Shown here: piece by piece, positions 56,181 through 64,000 of the stretch | Numbering within the stretch: the stretch's first letter is position 1 | Layout of the letters: every line of letters begins with the position of its first letter | Source of the DNA: Undaria pinnatifida | Lineage: Eukaryota > Sar > Phaeophyceae > Laminariales > Alariaceae | Length of the DNA stretch: 64,000 nt | Reading direction: 5' to 3' | Assembly (NCBI GenBank): GCA_012845835.1 | Contig: JABAKD010000011.1 | Span: 4,386,697 to 4,450,696 of the forward strand | Made by a program: the position numbers and the translations under genes | The notes under the pieces: generated by a model | Seen by the model: only the letters and a program-made list of their open reading frames with translations | The model's database searches: none | What the model was told of the DNA's origin: nothing

Positions 56181-56619
56181 TCAATTTATTTTTTTATTTT
56201 TCGTCATTTATTTACTGTCAGCACAAATTTCCAATCCGTCATTATAGCTGTCTTGGGAGGATCACTGGTCGCGGAGATGATATGTCACGACGCTTGCCCA
56301 CACTGCAGCGTGTGCACTGGCAAGGCTGCGTCCTCCCTGCTGGCGGTGGTGTTAGTGTTGGTGGTGGTAGTGGCGGTGACAGTGTGTGCAGACGGAGGTA
56401 TAGGTGCACGAGGCTCTTGGAAACTACATTCAGCGTCCGATTGGGTGATCTCGTTTCTGTGTTAGTATTCCGTTTCGTGGTTGTGACATCGCCATCAGCA
56501 GGAGGTCTAGGATTTTGGTGACGTTTCCTGCAGCCTTTCTATAATGGCAATTTTCCTTTCGTTTGCACTTGCTTCACGTTAAGATTGTCCGCCTCGGATT
56601 TGTGCGTAGAAGTGTTGCT

Positions 56620-56870
56620 GCTTAATGCAGCTGGTGGAGATGAAGCAGTTCCAGGCTACCGTACAACACGCAAGAGGATACACTCCCTCGGACGAACTGA
56701 ATCTCAAAGACGATTTTCTCGACAACGGAGATAGTGCAAACAAAACGCCGAGCGACGCGTCTATGGAACGATTTCGCCGGGATCTTTCCAGAAGTCGCCC
56801 TTTTCGTTGTGTGTGCCCCCCTGGTTTTGGAGGCGAATCGGCTTTGAAAACTCGCCCAGGTGGTGTGTGT
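56620..56870 (+). CDS. Possible isolated exon, unidentified
   Basis: After an acceptor-like TGCTTAATGCAG, the frame LVEMKQFQATVQHARGYTPS followed by DELNLKDDFLDNGDSANKTP has protein-like composition. A possible donor, GCCCAG|GTGGTG, is at about 56858. No flanking exon or family was found. Confidence 0.2.
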
Positions 56871-57249
56871 TTCCTGCGTGCTACACGCGGCAGTAGCTGT
56901 CTCACGCCCCTCACTCCGTGACGCTCCACTACTGTGTGTAGTTATCGTTTTCAGTTCGTAGCGGTGCCGTGCCAGCTCATTACGTCATCGAGGAAAGTGC
57001 TGCTACTAGTAGTTTTGCAGCACAGGGGGGCGATAGCGGCTGTTCGGCACACGTTTTCGACCAAGCGACGATTCCAGACACGGGGTCATTATATTTCAGG
57101 GGCCATCACAACCTATAACCGCCGAACGCCATGGTCGAAGTAGGATTGAGTCCAGCCGCACGGTAATACAACAAAACTGTGATTCGAGCTACACGGCATG
57201 ATAATCTGTGCACTTCTGTCCTGCCGTTGCGTGGTGCTGCATTCACCAA

Positions 57250-57700
57250 GACGTGCTCACCAATCACTACAAAATGAAAATCATAGTGTAAGAGGCGCAA
57301 ACTCATCTGAATTCCCCACTGTTGCTTTAGCCCGATTTAGGTTCCTTTGTATTCATGCAGCTTGTCGGGAGGGCGCTACAGTAGATGATACTCGGCTGAA
57401 CCCATTATCGCGAACTCCACCACGACTGCAAGTTCACATATAGAACGTAAGCCTACATAAACCAAGCCGTGTTAGGTTCACCAATCACAACAAAACAAAG
57501 ATCACGCCGTGAAGAGCACGAAAACGATGAAGACTCCACGTTTTTAGCGCCCGGTATTAAGGCCCCTCAGCTTGCGCTAAAAACGTTTTTAGTTTCATCA
57601 ATCGCTCACTGGAAAAAAACATCCTGTGAAGGGAGCGAAATTATGAAGGCACCACAGTTTTTATGCCTGGAGTTAGGCACCTCCTGTACCCTTAACTTGC
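57250..57700. repeat. Diverged tandem repeat, unit about 115 bases
   Basis: Three worn copies begin CACCAATCAC or CATCAATCGC and contain GTGAAGAGCACGAAAACGAT or GTGAAGGGAGCGAAATTATG, then CCACGTTTTTAGCGCC or CCACAGTTTTTATGCC. Confidence 0.5.
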
Positions 57701-57950
57701 TGGGGGAGCGCTTAACCCTCGGCTTCCCCCAATATCTTGGACCCACCTACGGCTGCAAGCTCGCATGACCCGAGTTACGGTCAGGAGGGGGTAATCCCAG
57801 GTCACTAGCGCAAACGGCCCGGTATCTCACTCAAACAGATGGGCGTAACACATGTCTCCATGGCGGTGCATATCGCAGAACACAAAGTAGCGCAACAGCT
57901 TACAGCTTGCAAGTACACAGGCTAGACTCTTGAGCGAGTGACCCAGGGCC

Positions 57951-58371
57951 GACGAGATTTCTAAGATACCCTAAACGTTCTCTCCTACCATGGCCATTGT
58001 CACATATGGAACGTAAGCCTGTGGACAAGGTCTCCTCGCTCCTGAAATCTCTGGAAGGAAACGCCGCCTGCCTTTCTCATGCCACCGTCGCTGTGTATCG
58101 TTTCACCCTCCCCCACTCCGAGCGTTCCGATGAAACCGTCAACCACGCCTTCCAATGCTCGACGAGATTTCTAAGATACCCTAAACGTTCTTTCCTACCA
58201 TGGCCATTGTCACATATGGAACGTAAGCCTGTGGGCAAGGTCTCCTCGCTCCTGAAGTCTCTGGAAGGAAACGCCGCCTGCCTTTCTCATGCCACCGTCG
58301 CTGTGTATCGTTTCACCCTCCCCCGCTCCGAGCGTTCCGATGAAACCGTCAACCACGCCTTCCAATGCTCG
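57951..58371. repeat. Tandem duplication, period 210 bases, spanning the terminal exon
   Basis: The two copies (57950-58157, 58160-58367) differ at only a few positions (for example GTGGACAAGG against GTGGGCAAGG, CCCCACTCC against CCCCGCTCC). The long plus-strand frame 57997-58452 is the antisense of the duplicated exon. Confidence 0.85.
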
Positions 58372-59122
58372 GTCAGGCACAGCAGGAATCAGGCACTTGA
58401 CGAAACGGAACATCGATCGCCGATCGACCAATCCGGCTTCATCAGGCTGTAGAAGGGTCCGGAGAACTTGTCGGGCAAGATCGATTCAAGGGGAGACAAC
58501 GCGGCAGGATTATCGGCAAGGGAAGCGGCGAAACTTCGGTGAGTTCAGACCCTCAATATATAGTATGATTTCTTCGTGATAATTATGTTATCCTTCAACG
58601 ACGTGTCGTACGAATTGCAGTCCGATATTAATCGAATATCCTCACGTACAGCAGAATATCTTCAACCAGATACCACCCTAAGCCATAAGTTCCCGCTTTT
58701 GCCTCCTTGAAGGCTGCTCCTTACACCCCCCTTGTAAGTGGGTAATTATTAAATCATACCCACCCAATTTTGAGTAGGACAGCGCAACTGAAAGCTCGTT
58801 TTTTGCTATGTGATCTTGTTGAGCTACGTTCGCAAAGTCAGTACGTTCGCCGTGCCTGATGTCGAGCTGTTAAGGATCTCACCGCTGAAACAACATAAGC
58901 ACACTCGCCTTCCTCTTTCTCTGATCTGGGAGCCGAGTTAGAGAACACCCAAAACACGTGGACGAAATCTTCGAAGGTAAGAGCGCCAAAAATCCGCTGA
59001 GCCTTTTTCTTGCCTTTTCCCTCTCCCCTATTGCGCTCGTCGCCGTCGCTTCGAGGGCCACGAAGGAGCTTGTTTTCAAAGAGGCGGTCGATGTAGGCCC
59101 CCACAAATACATTTGTTGCCAC
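57999..59122 (-). CDS. CIB/calcineurin-B-like EF-hand protein, incomplete, last exon duplicated
   Basis: An internal exon, 59122-58883 (acceptor CTTTACTAG|GTGGCA, donor TCAGCG|GTGAGA, 80 codons), encodes NVFVGAYIDRLFENK and GALTFEDFVHVFWVFSNSAP. This matches the region of calcium- and integrin-binding (CIB) proteins where NPF..RI..F is followed by L(T/S)F.DF...FSV...SAP. The terminal exon (58367-58210) encodes ALEGVVDGFIGTLGAGEGET ... GGVSFQRLQERGDLAHRLTF-HM-stop, like the CIB C-terminus, but its calcium loop is stretched and lacks the DxDxDG pattern. A second copy of the terminal exon is at 58157-58000. The middle EF-hand exon was not found, and the phases of the two known exons (0 and 1) show one is missing. 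Family moderately sure; intactness doubtful. Confidence 0.5.
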
Positions 59123-59970
59123 CTAGTAAAGAGAGAGCAACCACGATGCATAGCATGGCTCACAAGACAGACGGCTCGGAGCTGGGGCATGGCGTACAAC
59201 ACAGCACAAAGCCCATATATCATACAGAGTTGTTGATGCACTACAAACACCTTGGCAGGGCATACTCATAATAAAACATAATGTCACTGTTATTAGGCCG
59301 TATCTATGAGTAGTGGCGGCCATATACCATGCTAATAGCTAGAAGAGCATTCTCTAGGCGGCGACACAACGGCGTTATCTGAGTAAAACTTTTGACTTCA
59401 CGACTGTGTCACTGACCCGACTACGAGCACGAGATGGTCACATGGAGCACGGCTGGCTGTAGGCCTCTTGATGTAACTATGCTAAAGAAGAGAGATACAT
59501 GGCGTTTACGGGAAAAAAAACATTAGTTTACATTTTCACTTCTTTAGCTGTTTATCGGTTGCAACAGCGCTTCAGCTTTCATTCACTACATCCAACGAAC
59601 GAAATATATTTGCTGCCACCAGCCAGTGAAATCCCATGGGCCGGTACAACAGTTCACCTCTGAAAAGCTGCCCCAATCCAAACAAGTTTTCATTTCGAAG
59701 TACTGAGGTCATACCTCAGGTTGGCAGCAGAAGGCCGCCTTCGTGATGGTGCCAGAGTCCCCCGCCTGGGTATCGACTAAAGAGGCAAACCTTTTCTCCA
59801 AGCGCTTGGTTTGGCTTTGATTATCTGCGCTTGCGGTTCGGCAATCGGTTCGAGCTCATAACGTATATTTTGTGTGATTAAAATGTGATTATATCTCATG
59901 TCACTAGCCCAGTACCAAATGCTCTTACCCGAGGCTACAAAGCAGAAGGGGGGGCGCACATTATTTTAAT
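59123..59970. other. No gene seen
   Basis: The expected upstream exons of the EF-hand gene should lie on this side, but none is recognisable here or up to 64000. A short minus frame at 59959-59777 is not supported. Confidence 0.4.
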
Positions 59971-59975
59971 TCGAC

Positions 59976-60480
59976 ATGGCTCGTGATGGAAGCCCCCTTG
60001 GCTTGTCATGGCGTCTCATGGCACTGCCATGGGCTTCCATGAGATTGCCATGGGTTTCCATGGCACTGACTGCCATGACATACCATGAACTTTGTCACGG
60101 CAAACATTTTCATGGCAAACACTTTCATGGCAATGCCATGAAAAATCTCATGGCGGTTCCATGGGAGATGCCATGGCACTGCCATAGGACTGCCATTGCA
60201 ATGCTATGACACCATGGCACAGCCATGTCAGTTCCATGGCTAATCCAACGGCACTCTCATGGACCGCAGTTGGACTGACATGGGAGCTCAAGGGCAGTAA
60301 ATGGAAGCCCATAATAGTTCATGGCAGTGTCATGCCTTTTTAGGACGATACTTCTATGGCGGTCCATGGAAGGTCATGAAAATCCATGCCAACGCCATGA
60401 CCACCCTCCACATAACAGCCATAGGAGTTCCACCAAGACACATGGCGGTACCTAAAAGGCCCATGAAAGCGCATGTCTAT
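59976..60480. repeat. CATG-rich palindromic repeat array, block 1
   Basis: CATG occurs about every 10-15 bases, mostly as GCCATGGCA, CCATGG, TTCCATGG or TCATGGC, in a loose tandem of CCATGGCACTG-type words. Smaller (60790-60895) and larger (62780-63370) blocks of the same kind follow. Confidence 0.7.
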
Positions 60481-60784
60481 CCACGGTAGCTGTGGTCAAT
60501 TTCAATCTTGCAAATCGACTCAGGCTATCCCGACCCCACGCGTAATAACCCTAATCCAAACGCGGATTCAAAACCTTGGGGGGACTCGAGATCGGCAAGG
60601 GTGGTCGCGCGGCTCTGCAGCGTGTTTTCGTGACGTTTTCCAAAAAAATAATTACACTAACAACCTGCAGGATTTGTTTTGCAAGGCCGTCCTGTAGGAA
60701 GTTTTTGCAAGGTCGTCCTGCATTTATGCCGAGTCACAGTGCATGGGGGTTGATGAAGAAAGTTCAACGGTAGCATAGTTACCG

Positions 60785-60895
60785 CAGCCCATGACAGTGT
60801 GGCAGTGTGCCCTTGCGGCGTGCCATGGTGCGTGCCAGTTTCATGGCACCGCCATGGCCCTGCATGACAGTGCCATGTCAATGCCATGGATATGT
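60785..60895. repeat. CATG-rich repeat, block 2
   Basis: GTGCCAGTTTCATGGCACCG, CCATGGCCCTGCATGACAG and TGCCATGTCAATGCCATGG. Confidence 0.6.
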
Positions 60896-60986
60896 CGAAC
60901 AATGTGCCTCGTTGACCGCTGCGAAGGTGTAGCCTACTGGGCTATTGGCCAACGATTAACCGATTAGTCAGCCCAGAGTAAGTCCT

Positions 60987-61290
60987 GTCGACCCGGTGGC
61001 GTATCAGATTATCCTCGAGCCTGGTATAGGTCAGTTTCGTGAGTTCGAATCCCCCCGAGTGCATACTCGTATAAATTCGTGGGGACTTTTTCTTGTGCAC
61101 AAAGTGACTTGCGGAAAGCGCGAGAGCGTGATTTAGCAACACTCGATGAAAAATCGACAAGCAGTGGGATTGCTGAACCCTATGCGCGATAAAAATGGAA
61201 CGCAAGAACCGTGGGGGAGAAGGGACGACACCTGTGACCACGGCTTGTCCAGAAGCTAGCAAGTAGATGTGTGTGAAAAAAAAAAAAGTT
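60987..61290 (+). mobile_element. tRNA-derived SINE S1, copy 5
   Basis: The A box TGGCGTATCAGA and B box GAGTTCGAATCC are the closest to consensus of the five copies. The body is nearly identical to copy 1, and the tail is twelve or more A at 61278-61290. Confidence 0.8.
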
Positions 61291-61668
61291 CTACGTAGCA
61301 GGCATAACTGCTGGCACCACCCCCTGTTGGTTATATAACACTGCTCCACGGGGCCACTCAGTCGCAGTGATTACTATAACCAACAACATATATGTTGAGA
61401 AATGCCACCAGATGGTACTCCGCAGTAGGCTGCAAAGGCTGGTGCAGGTGGCCGTAAGACCGACCGAGCAGACACGCTGTGTCGAGGATGCGAAGAGTTG
61501 ATGACGCTTGAAAAAGGTGCCACTTGTGGGCAAGAAAACCTTAGGACGATGAACTGTGATAAGTTCAGATGCTGGATGACAAGTGTGAGCAGGAGAGGGA
61601 GCTGCACCTTGTTTCATCGACTTCAACCGAGTTTCTAGTTCCAGAACCCTACGTGTACGAGGTCTAGA

Positions 61669-61914
61669 TTACTGATTGTGCTCGAGAAGCCTACAGACGG
61701 TTTCTGGACTGTCAAGAACTTCCCTTGTTATTAATAGTTCTCGAATAATCCTAAGATAAGATCTTCGTAGAACCCTCACCCTAGAACATAAAACCACGAT
61801 TACAGGGACAGCGATTCCTGTAGTGAACAACATCAATATCACGGCTGCTGATTTCAGTGCGGCGTAACTTGGTACTTGGAATCCGGTAGGTTTCGCCTTT
61901 GCTACGATATGCAT
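61669..61914 (-). CDS. Small ORF with one membrane segment, unidentified
   Basis: 81 codons from ATG at 61914. SAAVILMLFTTGIAVPVIVV-LCS is a plausible transmembrane helix followed by a basic and then helical stretch (SRVRVLRRSYLRIIRELLIT, REVLDSPETVCRLLEHNQ). The stop is at 61669. It could be an exon of a larger membrane protein whose GT donor overlaps the end (AATCA|GTAATC). No family recognised. Confidence 0.25.
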   Translation of the reverse strand: MHIVAKAKPTGFQVPSYAALKSAAVILMLFTTGIAVPVIVVLCSRVRVLRRSYLRIIRELLITREVLDSPETVCRLLEHNQ

Positions 61915-62195
61915 CGACTACGATAATACGATGGCAACGTCACACTGATTAACAACTCTGAGGGCTACCTGCTACTGCTTTGGCGCTGCAGCAAGTGCTA
62001 ACAGGGAGCTGTACATTCGCTACTGAACGTTGATAATGGCCATAGGTTGATGATACCTATTTCATAACAATATACACTTTCGAGTTCATCGAATCTCGGC
62101 GGCCTTTTGTCAGTGATCTCCGGGGTAACCCTGCGCCATGGACTGCTCTACTTGTAGGGAAGTCAGAACCTTTGAGCCCTTTTCAACCCAAAAAA

Positions 62196-62268
62196 AGTGT
62201 CATCGTGCTGGGACTCGAACCTACACACGGCATGCTCAGGAGCAAACGGTCTACCTACTACGCCACAG
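62196..62268 (-). repeat. tRNA-like sequence (pol III A and B boxes), probably SINE or tRNA pseudogene
   Basis: On the minus strand, TGGCGTAGTAGG is a perfect A box and GGTTCGAGTCC a perfect B box, 45 bases apart, followed by a run of seven T near 62196-62190. The acceptor and T stems do not pair well, so a working tRNA is unlikely. It differs from the S1 SINE head, so it is a second tRNA-derived lineage. Confidence 0.5.
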
Positions 62269-62779
62269 TTTACTGGCCGAACGGCGGTGCCTTGGGGGAC
62301 GCATCGGTGGTGTACGTACACGAGCCTCCCCGATCTTCGATCCAATGTGTGGGGATATGGGGGGATATTATGTCGCATACCTGGCACCTGGTATTTACCA
62401 GTATACGTAAGTTTTTTACGAATCACGCGTCGCGCTGAAGTGTTTCTTGAAAAAAAATGTTTGAAGCGAGATTCAAACCCCGATCCACGACGACGTCAAG
62501 CGTCAGAGTGAAACCTCCCTCCTGGTCTGCAGCACCAGCGAGAAGCAATATGCCGTGCGCCGTGGACGCCAAGTGTGAGAGTGCTAGATCTACGTTGTCG
62601 GTGAATAGTTAGGCAATCACTCAGGCCAGAGTAAGCCTTACCATAACAGACAGATGCTTGCCCAGCCTGGATTTCGGACTTGGGAAAGGATATGACAATT
62701 CCTTGTAAATCCCAGCTTGGATTTAGCGTTATCCGTAGGTGTACTGTACTCTGCACCCTGCCGCCTGTGCCGCGACACG

Positions 62780-63372
62780 CCATGACACTGCTATGAAGGC
62801 CCATGGCGCCATGTACGTGCAATGGCTGCCATGGCACTGCCACCAGCAATGGTACTGGCATGGTACGTGATGGTTCCGCCATGAAAGCTGATGACATTCC
62901 CAAGGCACGTGCCACAGCATGCGCCACGACACCGCCATGGTACGCCACAAGGATACACTGCGGTGGGCTTAGGGTTAGGGTCAGGGTTAGGGGTGGCATG
63001 GCACGGCAAAGTCACGTGCCACGGCAAGCGACACGGCAAATTCACGTGCCACGGCAAGCGCCACGGCACCGCCATGGTACACCACGAAGATACATTGCCA
63101 TGGGAATAGGGTTAGGACGAGGGTTAGGAGTGCCCAAAAGCAAGCGATGCTCGTGGCAGGCACAATGTGGTGGCTGGTGGCAATGGCAGTCGCACGGCAA
63201 CGACTGTCCCAGGACAGTGACATGGAACCTCCCATGGCACTGCGTGGTACATTTTCATGGTAGTTCCATGAAAAAATTCAGGGCATGTCATGGCGGCAGT
63301 CGGTGCCATGAAAACCGAGGCATGGCCATGAGCCCGTGGTACTGTCATGGCATTGCCATGTGTGCTCACCAT
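62780..63372. repeat. CATG-rich palindromic repeat array, block 3, with telomere-like inserts
   Basis: Words such as GCCATGGCAC, GTGCCACGGCAAGCG and CACCGCCATGGTACACCAC recur. GGGTTAGGGTCAGGGTTAGG (62972-62991) and a shorter GGGTTAGGACGAGGGTTAGG (63109-63128) lie in it, each after a CATTGCCATGGG or CACTGCGGTGGG type phrase, as parts of a longer unit of about 135 bases. Confidence 0.65.
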
Positions 63373-63419
63373 AGATAAAGTTCGTGATAGCCCATGACGA
63401 AGAAGGCGCAAAGCGCATT

Positions 63420-63681
63420 TAGGCTACGGTAGGGGGGTCCCCTTTTAGGCCTTTTATTTCAGTGGCTAGGGGTCACTCGCGCGAGTAACCCCTATGTTAT
63501 AATGCGATCTTGTGTTTTCTTCATGTTTTACATTGACGAAATCAATCCGCAATGCCAAGGTGATCTAAGCCGCGCCAAAACAGGTGCCTAAACCAATTTC
63601 ATCCGTGACGTACACAGCCACTCGTGCGAGTGGCTCAAACACAACAGTGAAAATGGGGGTACCCCCCCTACCGTAGCCTTG
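63420..63681. mobile_element. MITE family M1, copy 2 (inverted relative to copy 1)
   Basis: Starts TAGGCTACGGTAGGGGGGTC and ends ACCCCCCCTACCGTAGCCTT. The interior aligns with the complement of 1123-1385, including CATTGACGAAATCAATCCGC. Perfect inner palindromes are GCCACTCGTGCGAGTGGC and GGTCACTCGCGCGAGTAACC (one mismatch). Confidence 0.7.
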
Positions 63682-64000
63682 GTCATAATACCCGGCAGAT
63701 ATTATAGGTGTCAGGAATAACAGTATCGAGTGTACGAGTACATGCATGCATGATTTTGAGCGGATTCGGGTTTCCGAGCCTGTCCGCGCAGCATCATCAA
63801 CGGAACACAGGCGGACGCATGCAAGCGTCATTTTCTCGTGGTATAGATACCAACGTCTCACATTTAGGCTTCCTGGAGTCCTCTACGGGATTCATTGCGT
63901 GTCCGCGCCGTCCGCGCTGATCTCTCTTGTGCAGGTCGATATCTTGATATTTAGTGGGTGCTGTCCGTTACGGTTCAAATACATGTTGTGCAGTAGGGGT
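63682..64000. other. Window end, no gene seen
   Basis: Mixed sequence; no supported coding region. Confidence 0.4.

Noticed and set aside
57997-58452. Plus-strand frame of 151 codons with an internal duplication
   Set aside because: It is the antisense of the duplicated CIB-like terminal exon, which matches a known family on the minus strand.

Overview
The window is eukaryotic nuclear DNA from a gene-poor, repeat-rich genome. It has canonical GT-AG introns, a eukaryotic 20S proteasome gene split over 17 kb, LINE, Copia, SINE and miniature DNA elements, very many microsatellites, long poly-C/poly-G runs and short interstitial TTAGGG-like stretches. No bacterial operon, ribosome-binding or CRISPR structure is present. 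The source is probably a protist or alga with large introns. A stramenopile-type alga is my guess from general character, but nothing in the window proves it.

Layout. At 1-132 (-) lies the 5' end of a gene that leaves the window. Divergent from it, the proteasome beta-1 (caspase-like) subunit gene runs 744-17882 (+) in four exons (744-987, 13658-13854, 15295-15392, 17621-17882). Its 12.7 kb first intron holds a MITE, tandem duplications, a 1 kb pogo-like non-autonomous element, a tRNA-derived SINE, a 2.5 kb palindrome-cored minisatellite, a dead LINE, a CCTTT microsatellite with a 500-base assembly gap, and a decayed copy of the start of exon 2. From 17.9 to 29.9 kb there is no host gene. This stretch holds two head-to-head TRIM-like elements (20077-20455, 20548-20920) and a 6.3 kb decayed Copia element (21373-27667) inserted in a TTA microsatellite.

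From 43871 down to 29959 (-) a six-exon gene can be assembled with every intron phase consistent. It encodes about 756 residues: a disordered Gly/Ser/Ala/Pro-rich N-terminal half and a C-terminal part that resembles a PH-like or myosin-I TH1-like lipid-binding fold. From 44 to 52 kb there are only repeats, including a pair of SINEs. At 52338-53807 (-) is a zinc-finger protein with poly-Glu and Arg/Gly-rich tails. At 57999-59122 (-) are fragments of a CIB/calcineurin-B-like EF-hand gene whose last exon is tandemly duplicated. The end of the window (60-63.4 kb) carries a peculiar CATG-rich palindromic repeat, a fifth SINE, a tRNA-like sequence and a second MITE copy.

The genes do not form a pathway. 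The most notable points are the proteasome leader, which looks like a secretory signal peptide ending in an AxA-type site exactly before the catalytic Thr; the two TRIM elements with all expected landmarks; and two diverged arrays built from short palindromes. Splice sites were called by eye. No homology search was run.
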